Source: Allacma fusca
Taxonomy: Eukaryota; Arthropoda; Collembola; Symphypleona; Sminthuridae
Assembly: GCA_947179485.1 (NCBI GenBank)
Contig: CAMXBY010000011.1
Coordinates: 1 to 64,000 of the forward strand
DNA: 64,000 nucleotides
Direction of reading: 5' to 3'
In this document: one piece after another, positions 32,377 through 44,949 of the stretch
Layout of the letters: every line of letters begins with the position of its first letter
Numbering within the stretch: the stretch's first letter is position 1
Position numbers and translations under genes: made by a program
The notes under the pieces: generated by a model
Seen by the model: only the letters and a program-made list of their open reading frames with translations
Databases searched by the model: none
Told to the model about the DNA's origin: nothing

Positions 32377-34585
32377 TAGATGATACACTGTCATTCGTGC
32401 TCATTTTGGAGACATGCACGAAGTTTTCAAATTTAACCGTATTATAATATGTTCATGACGCCCTTTGTTTTATTAACATAGGCCAGTTTGTCCATACGTT
32501 AGGATGCAATGTACTATGAAAAGCACAGGACGTATAGGGTTATTAATCGTGTAAATATGTATACATTATATGCATTTGAATATGTTTAACTCACTTCACT
32601 TCACTAATTACCCGTCTCAAATTTTTCCTAGAAAACCAGGTAACACGGAATTCGTGAGTAAATCAAGTGTACTTCAGCAGCAATCTGGTCAAACAAATTG
32701 ACACATTTAAAAGGTTTATTTCACGTTTAATAATTAATACTTGAAAGTGCATTTAGAACGATGAAGGCACACCAGTAATAAACCAGCACGGAACTGGTTA
32801 ACAATTTAATCCTGCACTGGTCTTATGCCCTTTTAGTAAGCCTGCGCAAAAAGTTAATTCATAATTTTTAAGTTAAAATTACAAGATTATCATCACACTT
32901 CAATCTGACCCTCAGATACTGAAGAACCCCAGAATTTTTAATGTTATGTACTATTTCAGAACCGTGTCAAAAATTGCTCATTGAAAAGATGCCAATTTGA
33001 AGTCCTAATCTCCTCATTAAAAAGACAAAATAATTATGAATTTCAAGCATTAATAATAATATTATTGCGACCAGTGCTGCGCACAAGTGCAAGTAGACCA
33101 TGAGTATTTCAAGTCATGGTCAAGTTCGAGTCGTGGTCAAGTTAAAAAATAATTATAACTTGAGCATTCAGGTCATGATCAGGAAATGTATAAACTTGAC
33201 CATGATACTTGAAGTCAAGTAAGCGTCATGGTCAGGCTAGAGAATATTACTTGAGTGTCAAGTCATGTTCATGGTCAAGTCTGATAATGTAAAAACTTGA
33301 CCATGAAACATGAGTATTTTATGTACAGATTCAAGTAAAATAAAGTGGCGCATGTCAAAGACACGACGCAAAAACTTTCAAAAAAACATTTCGCTACTTC
33401 TTGTTGGTTTATTTTCCAACAAAATTCCAACTCATGCTCGGTATGCAAATGTGGTTGCAAATTAAATTCGTTACCTGTTGTAACATCTGGCGTCCATTGT
33501 ATTTGCTTCAATGAACAAGATTCTTTGATAAATGTTTTTAGATAAAATTTTGCTTTTTAATAATTATTTTAAATACTATTTACAATTTTGAGAATCTGTG
33601 AAAACAAGATATTGAATTAGTATATATATTTTATGTATATGTGTATATATAATGATTTTCCTATATAGTGGTTTCCTCTAGGAGAGCATTCCCTTTATAT
33701 TGACATTAAAATTTCCCTTGTATTACATTTTCGTTATGTATTAACAATATACAGTGGAATCCCCATATATGGTCAGGTATTTTGTTATCAATTGGGAACC
33801 GTTATATAGGAAATTCACTCTACATGTGTACATACATGTTTGGGTCAAGTCATGGTCAAGTCATGTTCAATTCATGGTCAAGTCAAGTGCAGTTTTGGTT
33901 GTACATGATCATGTTCAAGTGACGTAAAAAGTACTTGATGACTTGACCATGAAATTTCAAGTAATTAACTGAACATGAGTAGCCATGGTTCAAGATCGTA
34001 TCAAATAAATACTTGACTTTCATGGTCAAGTCTGGAATTTACTTGACTTGAGCGCAGCACTGATTGCGACGTTCCGTGTTGGTTGGGTGATTTATTCTTT
34101 TTAGCTATAATTATTGCCCGCCGGTTGCCATTCAGTACTCGAGCTATACTTGCTGTCGTACATGAAACCTGAGTAGATTTTCGAATAATCTGGATACTCG
34201 GGTAGAGACGCACGTTCCAGAACCGTCAGTTGGTTGTGAGCTTGCGTCCCAGGAAGAGCTCCTGAAAGAGGGCTCTTACCTTAACATACGGGTAGGCCGT
34301 GCCGTATCAGGTATTGGGGTTTTGAATAACTCCAACAGTATTCAGACCCACCAGTGGACAGTAGGTCCTTGGATACAGTGTCTCAAACCGTAATAAACCT
34401 GAGGTGTCCCAGTGCTTGCCATTAGCAATTTATTATAAACTACTTGTCACTGGAACATGTCCGGGTCAACAGGGTTTGTGCCCCACCATGTATTCAAGGA
34501 TTTACTGTTCATTGGTGGTTCTCAGTACTCTTGAGTTCACAACCTAAATTGGAAAATGAATCGGGCTCTTGAAGCTGACTCTGAC
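32377..34585. repeat. Dispersed repeat, copy 2 of 2 (interrupted)
   Basis: It is related to 3577-4822 along its length, with the same order of landmarks. It is split by the hAT-like element at 33072-34062. Copy 1 has ATTATGACGTTC where copy 2 has the duplicated ATTGCGAC around the insertion, so the filled and empty sites agree. It begins about 170 bp after the minisatellite. Confidence 0.8.
33072..34062. mobile_element. hAT-like element with CAAGTCATGG arrays (family D)
   Basis: The ends are CAGTGCTGCGCACAAGTG and CAGTGCTGCGCTCAAGTC (right end read inward), flanked by an exact duplication, ATTGCGAC. The arms repeat TGGTCAAGT, TCAAGTCATGG and ACTTGACCATGA. The right terminus is close to that of family I at 7316-8599. 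The centre carries short frames with clustered Cys codons (33420-33510) that I do not recognise. There is no transposase. Confidence 0.96.
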
Positions 34586-35801
34586 TATTCAGATGCAAAC
34601 GGACGTCGTTAAGAAGCTCATAGGAAGGCTAAATGAAAACAATAACTTGTAAGCAAAATTGTATGTATGTAAAAGTTGTAGACAAAAAATATTGTCAAAA
34701 ATGAAATCATGTGTATTTATGTAGCTGCAACTCGTTGAGCTATAAAAAACCCGTACATTAAGTGCTCTATCATTTTTAACGATTCAGTTGTCTGCGTCTT
34801 CCAAATCTTACTTGATTTTCTCCGTACTACTATTTGCACATTTATTTATCGTTCCTACTATTAATTACTACGTGTTCTAGCGTTGCGCTTGAGACGTTTA
34901 AGTGGCCTTATCAAATCAATGGTTTGGATGGAAACAGGACCTGTGTGCAAATTTTGAATCGCTTATGCAACCTTAGCTCACCATGCTGTTCGGTGTGAGG
35001 TTTTGTCTGTTGTACATGAGATTATGCAAAAAATGTCACAAGTCTCTAAGCTATTTGATGGGTCGAATTGTCCTGAAATATATTTTAGTGGATCCAATTT
35101 GTTTCTAGGTTTCATTATCCATTCATGTATATACGTGTGTAAGTACAAGAGCAAGAGTGTACAAGAGAGTAATTGTGTACTCTTTTCTTGACTTTGTTTT
35201 AAAATAAAACATTAGTTCAGTGCATCGCACCTGTCCAGGTACGCCAACGAGAAGGCTTTTTCACCATTTATTTGCTCTTATTATACATAGACAACACAAA
35301 TGACAATATTATTTTCTAAATATGTACACGGAAGAAATTTTTAAGTATAATTGATTACAAAAGTTACACAATTATGTACATATATTTCCGGATAAACCAT
35401 TTTTGCACTCAATAATATATTATATATTTAGTCTTACATTAACAAAAATACTTGCAAGAATAACAAATCTAATAGAAGCAGAGGCATATATTAACACATG
35501 TTAATTCATAGTACAAAACAAAACTTAGCTGAGCATGAATTTAAAAATCAATTTTTGGTTTTAGATAAATGTTTTACAACTAACTAGTATGGAAAAATTA
35601 CAAATTCGGACAAATCGTACTACAATCACTGGTAAAGATAATTTCTATAAAAAAGAACTCAACAGGATAATAAATCAACAAATACCTACTCACTAATTAT
35701 TAAATTTTCACATGCAGAAACCATCATGTTATCACGATATAATCACCGGGAGAGTCAATTAATCGAAGTTCATTACAGATAACATAAGCATTTATAAAAT
35801 T
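34586..35801. other. No gene seen
   Basis: AT-rich, with short frames only. The right part lies downstream of the - strand kinase-like locus and could hold its 3' untranslated region, but I see no decisive signal. Confidence 0.4.
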
Positions 35802-36658
35802 CTACTCAATAGTAATTGATGTAGCTGGCCGCTCAGGTAGTTCACGAAACAAATCCAGATGTGAGTATTTGGCAATTTCTAGTCCATGTGGGCTAATATG
35901 CTCGAAAATTTCCATAATGCTTTTGCGATGCCTGGGATTATAGCACAAAATATTCCGCAAAATTATTCTGAAATCCCGGTTTGTCACCGTTGCAATGCCC
36001 CACTGTATGTAATTCACATCATTTGCTAACCATTCACATGTTTGTCCAATATAACGGCGATTTCCAGTGTCGATTACAGATTGTGCACAAAATAGCTCGA
36101 ACAATACCCTAAATCCTACAAGCCCGAAAATTTGCTGACGAAATTTATTCGAATCAGTTCTTGTGCAGCATATTGGTAAGAAAACGCAATGTTTTCCCTG
36201 GGTCGAAACTCTGAAGTTATCAAATCCATTACAGATTCCAGATCACCATTTCCTTATTGTTTTTGTATAAAAATTTATCCAATTAAACGTCGTTGTGCGC
36301 ATACCCTTTAGAATGCAATTATTGCACACATTTGGATGCCTGCACTGCAAAATACATCGCGCACTTTGGCTGCCGCAAACACAATTTTTCTTCAGATATC
36401 CAGAAAAATGTACATCCCGTAATATTCTCGCGTTCCTGACAAACAATGGTAATTTAAAATGTCTGCAAAAATCGGGTCCGAATACCTTAACACGTCCCGT
36501 AAAACCTTTCGCGTTGTGCCAGCTCTGGAAATCTTAATTTTCATGCGGTCTTCACCCTTCTTGACCTCTAGTACTTCCCCAAAGTGACATGCTCCAAGAA
36601 TCTGGACGAGCTGAAAATAATCTGGATGTACCATTGCCAGGTTCCGTTTGTGGCCCAA
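35802..36658 (-). pseudogene. Decayed kinase-like locus with a Cys-rich insert
   Basis: Read on the minus strand, the first frame has YFQLVQILGACHFGEVLEV, which looks like a protein-kinase glycine loop (G-x-x-x-F-G-x-V), followed by KIKIS. A second frame has FSGYLKKNCVCGSQSARC and then LQCRHPNVCNNC, a RING-like spacing of Cys and His. A third stretch has GDLESVMDLI and then FRIILRNILCYNPRHRKSI, reminiscent of kinase C-lobe subdomain XI. The pieces lie in different frames without clear introns between all of them. The HRD and DFG catalytic motifs are not seen. FSGYL followed by a Cys-rich run also occurs at 62600-62680, so a related locus lies there. Kinase assignment is tentative. Confidence 0.45.
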
Positions 36659-38509
36659 AAATTGGAGTTATAAATCGCTAGGTAAAAGACAGTTGAAGCC
36701 ACAGGACTGGCACTGGTATCGGATCCTTAGCGGTGGTTGGCAAACACGAACGGGTTGGATTATCAATCCCTCTTTGAATTAAAATTTTAATTAATTTTCT
36801 CCACCTTTACGGAAACGTGTGTCCACATTCATCTAAAAAATACAATTGTTCCTATAGCACATCTCCGAATTTTCATACATACCTATATACAAACCCAGAT
36901 GCATATCCAGATTTGATACATAATCATCTTTTTATGCATTAGCAAGCCTGAACAAATTTGCAAAAGAATATACCTTGATTGGCCAAATCCCGGGGGCTGA
37001 AGATGTAGGATTTCCTTTGCGCGCAAACTTCAGCACGGCACCAGAAAAAATACGCTGGCAGTAACACAGAGTATTAAACTCTAAACGTTTCTCATATTCA
37101 TATAATTTCCAACAAATTCAACAAATTCTCGATTAAGCACAATATGTCACAAATTTTAATTATCCCAACAATATCAAAATAAAAAAACATTTCTGAACTT
37201 AAAAGTGCTTGCCACTCCAGGAGAGTCTCCGGCTCCTGGAGTGGCAATGGTTATGTTTTGGCTGCGCCTGGGTGCCTATTTTTAAAAGGGGTTCCAGCCA
37301 ATTTGGAATTCCTGATTCCAACCGCAGGATTACGCACCTGGAGGACTGCATAAACGTAGCTAAAACTGCCCATTACCTTAATACAAATAAATTCAATGTG
37401 GTTATACATACATTAACTTATGCAATAACCAGTCGTTTTTAAATGTCAAATTCCTTAAATAAATTATTGAAAAGCTACTGCAGTTTTTCAAACTAATAAA
37501 GTTAAGTCCGTAAATTATACTTCCATTAAAACAATTCTTTTGTGCACTGTTTTTACTCTAAAGCCTACAATTCTCATGGCATTGACCTGCTAATACGTTT
37601 TGTGAAAAACCTGTGATGAAACCGAAAAGTCAAGAAAAACGTGATCAATAATTTTGGCTGCCAATAAAATATTTCGATTCCAAATTTTCATAAAACATGT
37701 CGAACTTGCTTCATGCTTTTGGTTATTTTGACACACTCTTTTTACCTAGGTCAACAAAACAATTATTGAAAATTTTGGACAAAAATTTGCGTAAAAGTAA
37801 ATACGTATATCTAAAAAAAGAAACATCTAACAATATTCCAAAGTTTTGGAGTTAATTCCATTGAATATCCTGTACAACATCCAAACACAAGTTGTAGTTT
37901 TCAGTTCCCTACATTCTCCCATTATTACTGCTAAATACCATTAGTTGTCTTGCATTTCATGAATTAAGCATCCAGATTCATCTTATTGGTCCACTGCATC
38001 TCTTACCGAAATTACCGAAACACAAAAACACATTTATATGAAAATAGAATCGTAGTTATTTGGTTAATATTGTTATTGTTATTATAAGGTTTATTTTGTT
38101 CTTATAAAGTCGATTTGATATTTGGTTGTTTAAAGCGATGCGCAAATTGAGTTACCTTAAACAATTTGTGTAGGTTGTACTTTCGTTTTTCTGCTAGTCT
38201 TAAAATGCGTTGGGGAACAAAACATTCCTTTTCATGCCGGAACAGGTCCATGATTATTTTTTAGCATTTTGAACACATGAAAACAGCTGGGATGTCAATT
38301 TTACATTACACTAGAATTAAATTAAACATCGACATAAGTCTTATTAGTCAGCAGTCCATTGATTTTAAAGGACATCAAGTCTTCCGATTAATCTCTTGTC
38401 TCGTTCTGGAGGAGTGTACACGTTGAGCATTACCTGTAATCTTTGATGAAGATTCAATAACATAAGCTAGTATTTACTTGATTATATTTTTTGCAAAGGG
38501 CCATACAGC
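36659..38509. other. No gene seen; one hairpin
   Basis: Non-coding as far as I can tell, apart from the hairpin at 37209-37247. A segment at 37740-37790 (TTTACCTAGGTCAACAAAAC) resembles 28660-28700 (TTTACCTAGGTCAATAAAAC), so a short dispersed repeat is present in both places. Confidence 0.4.
37209..37247. repeat. Perfect 15-bp-stem hairpin
   Basis: The arms TTGCCACTCCAGGAG and CTCCTGGAGTGGCAA are exact complements around a 9-nt loop. There is no run of T after it and no adjoining gene, so a terminator role is not indicated. Confidence 0.85.
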
Positions 38510-39200
38510 TAGTGTTTTTTATTGTCTATTTCTAATCTTCCTAAGTTGTCGAAGGAGAAGCATTGTCGTAGGGTATGGATGTTTGGTTGCAAAATCCGCA
38601 AGTTGAAGGTGGTTCTTGTTGAAGGAGTGGTTGGATGAAATTTTTGGTAGATTGTGTTGACTGGTGGTGACACCAGTGATGGTAAGTTTGGATTTTGGTA
38701 GAGATTTGTCATGTCGATAGGATGTGCAGATGGTCCTTGTTGTAATTGTACGTTATTAATCTTTAATTATGTTGTGACGATTTCTAGTTGTTCTTAAAAT
38801 TCTGCTAGTACCACGAGATCCGAGTTTCGTTTTGATATTCGAGCGGAGATCATTGGGTAATCCTAGGTACAAGTATTTTAGGGTTTGTGATTCAGTGATT
38901 TCGGGGTGCACACGCATGAAAATGCCTAATTTCTTGTATACATATTGTCTATCGGTAGTTGCTCTTTCAAAAGTTGTTGAAAGGTTTTCGATTTCTGCGA
39001 AGGACTTATCATCTACTTCTGGGAAAGCGCCTTTTAGTTTTTCTTCAAACTCTTTAAATTTCATTTGACCATTAGTAGCTGTTAGGCTGTCAAGTAATTC
39101 TCGGTTGGAGAAAATCCATCAGTATAGTGCTTCTTTTGTTAGTAGCAACTTGATATTCTCTAATTTCCACAAGTCTGCTAATTTGAAGTGAGTACACCTT
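38510..39200 (-). mobile_element. Old LTR-retrotransposon gag fossil
   Basis: The minus strand holds a gag-like segment. The stretch around FEEKLKGAF, YVYKKLGIF and LKYLYLGLPNDL has the pattern of the helical gag region of Ty3/Gypsy-type elements, where a gag protein would bind its own RNA and assemble. No pol, LTRs or target duplication can be recognised nearby. It is broken and clearly much older than the element at 50962-61251. Confidence 0.5.
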
Positions 39201-42049
39201 GCGTTGAGGGTTTTCAGCTATGTTTAGCAGGAGGTTTCTCCGTTGTATGTTGGGATTTTAGAAAAGTTTTGATTTGGCAGGAATGCTGTCATTTTAATGT
39301 TAATATCGGTGCATCCACTCTTTTCTCTCCGCATCACAAACGTCAATATTTTTTAGTACTTGGTCGTTGGTAAATTTGTCCAAGGTATGATATGTAGAAG
39401 TTATAGTAATATTTTGTAATTCTTGCAGGTCGTGAAAGGTAGTGCAGTGACGTTTAATTGAGATTTTTTATTTTGATGATCAGTAAAGAAACTCAGTTGG
39501 GTATTCTTATTGTTTAATTATTATGTAGTCTTGGTAGTGGTATTCGTCAGGGTAAACAAAAGTAATAATATTGATAAACACCATAAATGACACTTCGAAT
39601 CGGAGTCTTCTGCAACTTCACTCAAAACATTATTCTGTGCATATTTAATTTAAGACAAATTTGAGCAGCGGTTGGTTCGATTTTAAAACCAATTTTAAAA
39701 CCAATCTTTCAACTTTCTCTTTTTTCAATTTGTATAAAAATGTGGGGAAGGGGTCTGTTCTATTTTAACACTTTTGATATTATTTTTAAGCCATTTAAAT
39801 TTAAGACAAATTTGGGCAGGGGTCTCATCTTAATTTTACTTATTAATTTATTGTTGAGTGATGTGGTACTGACGAGGTGCGACTTTGAGGGTTAAACCAC
39901 TAGTCACAACTACAAAATATTTTAGTGTACTGTGTTTAATTTTTGGTATGGATCTGGTACGGCTATAAGGCCAAACCAAGAAACCAAACCACGGAGCAAA
40001 ATAATTTTTGTAGAGGTGGTGGGGAGAGTGAGTAATATTTCCTCCCGTACTGGTCCGGTACGCAATAAAAGTTAACTGCTAGCCCTAACTATATAAATTT
40101 CTAGTACGAACTCAGTACATTATTAATGCAAACCACAAATCTAAACTACCGAAATAAAATCCAATGACACAAAATAGAGTAATCAGGGGCAATAATTGTA
40201 TATAAAAAATTATGTTGTCAGCTAGTGAAATCACTTTTTCTTCAGGAGCAGAATGGAGAAAGAACACCGCACCTTGTAAGAGGAGGGAAAGATAGTTGAG
40301 GAATGGTGAGTGTAGCTCAGAGTGCGTACTGTGGCCAATAGTAATTATAAATTCTTCCGGTTAGTTTAAATGCCAAAACCAGTTTATTCGACTTTATTTT
40401 AGAGTACTAAGTTCCTCACTTGCAGTCAATTCTTAAGGCTATCCTTCAAAACATTCTTATCATAAAGACATAAACGCATTATTTAATTCTAATATTTCTA
40501 AAATTGAATAAGTTGTTTTCCTAAATACAACGTCGTTGAAAACAGTAACGCAATAATATATATAGATACATATAATCGAATAATTGTTTAACTACTATCA
40601 CATGCAGTTTTTCACAAACGGGTTGTGGACTAGAATACAAACAGATTCTGCATCACAATGCAATTTATTTAACTAGTAATGACTATATAGTACATTTGCG
40701 CTAGTATTTCAAGCTAAATTGCTAATCTATTACATTCACTAACTCAATTATTAAGAACTACTAAACAACTGCATTCTTTTGAACAAATATCAGTGAATCA
40801 CCATATGTACTACAAATATAACTAAACAGAAACATCAATGAAAACTTGTATAAAGTTTATTTAAAATTAGTTAAATCTGACAAGTTCTTTAATTCCTCTG
40901 AGCCACAATCAAAACCATCCTTCAATACCTACTCCTTGCCTACTGCTCAGTTTAGTTCTTTAGCAAATCTCCCATTAGTGTCTCTGTTTGCCACTATAGC
41001 TTCGTGAACTTCTCTATCAAAATTAAAATTGTCTCCAAACTTATATTCGGTTTGGCGATTGAGAGGTGCCCTAGGAGTAAGTCTAGTGACACTTTGGATA
41101 AATCAAACAATGTTACCAATTACAGTTTCACGATCTTGGCTAAGAATACACTGTGCCGTGAAGCTCAACTTATTAAAAATTTGAGTAAGGTTTCCCCTAT
41201 TATTAGTTATAATTAGTTAAAAACGCGAAGTGAAATATATATAATATAAGAGTAGAGGTACACGTTTTAACACAAGGCGTATATTTTATTCGCAGCAACT
41301 TTTCGAGCTTTTACTCTTCGTCAGGCAAATGATATACCAGTAGTAACATTCAATATATTGCATATTACAATCAATACCAATTTAAAAATTACTATGTACT
41401 ATAGTTTCGTGAAACATTGTTGTTATTTTCACAAAAATTTGTTGGGTTTAAAGACATGTCACGGCATAAGAAATGGTTAATTTGCAAATTGGCCGTTAAA
41501 ATTACATTCATTTGGAAATTACAGCAATACCGAATTTACTGTATTTTTAATAGAATACAATTGGTTGACCCTTAGCAAGTAATAGGTGACTTCCGACAAT
41601 GTCTAACGTAACCATAAATTGTTTTGAAAGCTAGCATGACCCAAAAGTTACGGAGGGTGACTATATCACCGATGATATCAACAATACTTTCGTTTAGGGC
41701 ATGTGCTTATTTAGCGATCGGATTTCTTTTATGCTTATTTTGTGTTCATCTTCATTTAGATTATTTAGTTTACTATGTGGTATGTCAATTTCTTCAAATA
41801 ACTATGACATGAAAAAATTATGATTGAAATGAATAAAAATATATGAAGTGCTTAAATGATCAAATAACTTTCTTGATAACTAGTGTACATTTGAATAGCT
41901 CAAAGGAAAAGTATACATATTTAATGATAAAATTATTTCGAATTTAAATACGTTTTATTTTCTCTATTTATATTATTTTTTTAAAAAACATTAATACGAA
42001 AAATTCAAATGTTCATTAGAAAAAAACTTGGACAATCCTGCCAAAATGC
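39201..42049. other. No gene seen
   Basis: AT-rich. At 39645 and 39795 the sequence TTTAAGACAAATTTG followed by GGGTC or GGTTG-like ends is duplicated about 150 bp apart. I saw no other structure I could support. Confidence 0.4.
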
Positions 42050-42680
42050 TTAATCAACCCCCTGTTAAAGTCATTAACATAACTTCGGCCTTTGACGTTA
42101 GTCCAAGGCTGGATATGACAAAAGTCAGCAAGTTCTTTTGGCCAAATCAAACAACGCCTCGCAAAACGTTTTCGTGTAAATTGTGTATGCTTGAATACAA
42201 ACGTTGATTAGGTTTAATGAAATGTGGTTTATTTTTAGGAATTTGGTGTTAAGATAGGGTTCATAATAGTCAGCATTTTTCGACCGCGAAAAATTTCGCA
42301 ACTGGGGAAAATGACATCAACAGGCTATACAATGTCTCCTAGAATGCTGTCCAAATGTTGTGCGAGGTGGTTGTCGCAGGGTTTTACAACTACCGGGTAA
42401 CTGACATTGTGGGTGAACCAAAACTTTGCCACGGAGTCAATCTCAAGGAAACTCAGTACCTTGTTCAAGAGTTCCTAGGTTTACAAGAGGAGGCAGATGA
42501 CAGGTTTGCGCATTCTCCAACCTTGGCACAGTAGCTCATGTTTACAACACGGGATCGGTGGTATTTATTGGAAACAATCTTGCCAAGATGGAGCTGGCAA
42601 ATCAGGCTGTTGCAAGAATGGCAGAGGACGTTTGGCGAGACAAGAACAAAACTAATGAATTGCATTACATTGTGATTGAT
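42050..42680 (+). pseudogene. Unrecognised coding remnant
   Basis: Codon-like stretches on the + strand include VSPRLDMTKVSKFFWPNQTT near 42090, then VVVAGFYNYRVTDIVGEPK near 42370 and GTVAHVYNTGSVVFIGN near 42530. They end at a TAA at about 42680. The last block, a hydrophobic strand followed by TGSVVFIGN, recalls a half-repeat of the TATA-binding-protein fold, but I hold that loosely. The remnant is broken. I cannot say whether it belonged to a host gene or a mobile element. Confidence 0.35.
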
Positions 42681-42987
42681 TAAATTTATTTTGGCGTATT
42701 TTGTTTTTCAAGTTTCCGACATGTATATTAAATATTTAATCAATTAATTAATAAATTATTAATATTTTTATTTAATGTAGTTTAATATTCAATGTAGAAA
42801 GGATTATTGAATTAATTATTTGAAATTTTATTATTACTTACAACAATGCTTTTAATTTCTACACCCGTACAGGTAATAATAAATTATTAAATGTCATACA
42901 AAAACATAAAGTGCTGTCAGCATGCACGTACTGCATAAATTTATTGTTATGCTTTCTCTCAAAAGCACTGGACCATCTTGAAAAATT

Positions 42988-43182
42988 GTAGTTATTGATA
43001 AAAGTGACATAACTGTCTTGCCAAATTCCAAGGAATTCAAAAAATTCGTCATATACCGAGAATTGACTAAATTAATTGCACGCTTTCCTGAAAACGGAGA
43101 ATTTTTTCGACGCTACCTTCTCATAGACTCAAAATTTCTCAAGTCTGATAAACAACAATTATTTATAAATGTTTTAACTTAA
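42988..43182 (+). other. Short coding-like frame without ATG
   Basis: Sixty-four sense codons ending in TAA read smoothly (for example FVIYRELTKLIARFPENGEF), with a lysine- and phenylalanine-rich composition. It may be the last exon of a lost gene. I do not recognise it. Confidence 0.25.
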
Positions 43183-43612
43183 TTAAAACTTTCTTTCCCC
43201 AACCTGAGGGCTGCATTCAGAGTCGTTATGCTACTGGGATAGAACAAATCTGGAAGAAAATTTGTCACTAAATAAGGTAATATAATACTAATGTTTGAAC
43301 GGTTGGAGCTTCTATGGGCTAGGAGGCGATCTAAAACGTTGCGATTCACTGCGCATCTTTCTTTTATACGGTATTCTTTTGCTTTAAATAAAACAATCCT
43401 TTTATCACTCAAAGCAGCTCTTTAATCTGTGGGATTAAAAATATTTTTCCTAAATTTCTGTTCATGGTTGTCCTGTGAGATCTGCTTGAGCCAAACTTTG
43501 TTTTATGTTTGATGCATATTGTATGGTTGCAAAGGCTACTTGTGGGCTGAATTCTGGGAATCGATAACAAAAACGAAGTGAAATGTTTAACGCGTGTTTT
43601 TGACTTTAACAC
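43179..43612 (-). pseudogene. Possible end of a non-LTR reverse transcriptase (weak)
   Basis: Two adjoining minus-strand frames (43612-43409 and 43412-43179) overlap by four bases. The second contains NFLPDLFYPSSITTLNAALR, which has the look of the 'F-P-S-I-x-x-W/L-N' tail found after the reverse transcriptase of several LINE families. There is no catalytic YADD motif, A tail or target duplication here, so this is only a suggestion. Confidence 0.25.
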
Positions 43613-43640
43613 GTGATTTTTTCAAACAATAAATGAATAA

Positions 43641-43922
43641 GCCGGAGGCACTCACAGGAGTGGCGTAATGATGTGGCCGGGCTCACACTACGCCTATGGA
43701 CCTACCAACACCTTGCCTTCACATTTGGTCCACCGGAACGAGAGCCTGTCCTGGTCGTAGCGGGTGTACACTGTGATAGATTTGTTAACAGACAGAACCA
43801 AACCAGTCAATTTGGTATTTGTGTACTTTAAGGACCCGGATGAATTTGCACATGGCTTCGGTCCGGAGTCCAGTGAAACCACTCGGCAGATCCAGAGAGT
43901 GGATGATACTGTGGGTCAACTT
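43641..43922 (+). pseudogene. ENPP-type phosphodiesterase exon (ectonucleotide pyrophosphatase family), decayed
   Basis: The + strand frame reads GVMMWPGSHYAYG near 43662, then RVYTVIDLLTDRTKPVNLVF and YFKDPDEFAHGFGPES, and ends RVDDTVGQL before a GTAAGA splice donor at 43923. WPGS, the hydrophobic NLVxxYFxxPD strand, the metal-binding D and H of PDxxxHxxGP, and RVDxTxGxL are hallmarks of the ENPP family. These are ectoenzymes that hydrolyse nucleotide and lipid phosphodiesters. A TAG at 43758 breaks the frame, and a TAA at 43638 precedes it. I found no other ENPP exon in the window. It is a single-exon relic, or part of a gene whose other exons lie outside. Confidence 0.65.
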
Positions 43923-44949
43923 GTAAGAAATTTAATTTAAAAGAAATGAAATTATTTGATGTTACGAACTTATTCATCCTGAGTGACCATGGGTTCGAAC
44001 AAGTCCCGCAAAATTAATTATAAACATTAGTTCTGTGGTAGATACGGATTTGTATGTACGCTACGGGTCTACTCCTGTTCTACATCTGGCGTTTGGAGCC
44101 CATCGAACATGTTGATTTGTTTCCTTTGCTCTGCCTTCTACTGGGAATTCATACCCCTCACAAATAATGGAACTATCCGACATATGAATGTTCTTAGACT
44201 TTGAACGAACATGGGATTTGTCTTCTATAGCCCTGTTGCCTGGGTTGTTAGTGTGTTCTCATTCAAATCATACTATATAGCGTAAATTATTAAACATCGG
44301 TCATTAATAAGGTGGTCTTTGGGCAATCAAAATAACATTTTTGCAGAAATTACATACCGTTATTGCTTGTGTGGAACTTATAGATGACAGTATAAAATTA
44401 ACGTCTCTCTAATAAAATTCTGCGAATCTTTACTCCTCAGTTAAACCTGATCTTGAAATGTTAGCCAGGTATCTAAATGAAACTAATCTTATTATTAGAT
44501 GTATGACCCAACATAAATTTTAATCAACCTCGCAAACACAAACGTTATATTTAAATTATTGCTTTGCCTGTATATACATAGTTACTGGTTATCTCTCCGT
44601 TTATCTCGTATAGTATTGGTAAACTTGACCTCCGTAACACTGGACATAATATTTTGATCCTGCCATTTAATGTGACAGTCGGCTGATTAAAAATCTTTTT
44701 TTCTTGCTATACGAGCAGCAGTTCTAGTGGGTCTCTGGAAATGGTAACCGACCCAGGAGTGGGAATCCTACCGAAGGGGTAAGTGACTCGATGCCCACCC
44801 TCGGAGGCTATATATATATATATATATATAGCCTAACCCTATAGCCTACCCCCCGCCTACGGTAGAGTATAACATTCATAAAGCGTATTATAACATTTAA
44901 TGTTATTTATTTATAAAAGCACTTAAAATATTTATTAATTTGTATTCCT
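43923..44949. other. No gene seen; (TA)n palindrome
   Basis: Non-coding as far as I can see. At 44805-44834 the sequence AGGCTA, a TA run of 20 bases and GCCT form a perfect palindrome, probably a slipped microsatellite. Confidence 0.45.

Noticed and set aside
37209-37247. Rho-independent terminator
   Set aside because: The stem has no following T run, there is no adjoining gene, and the context is eukaryotic.
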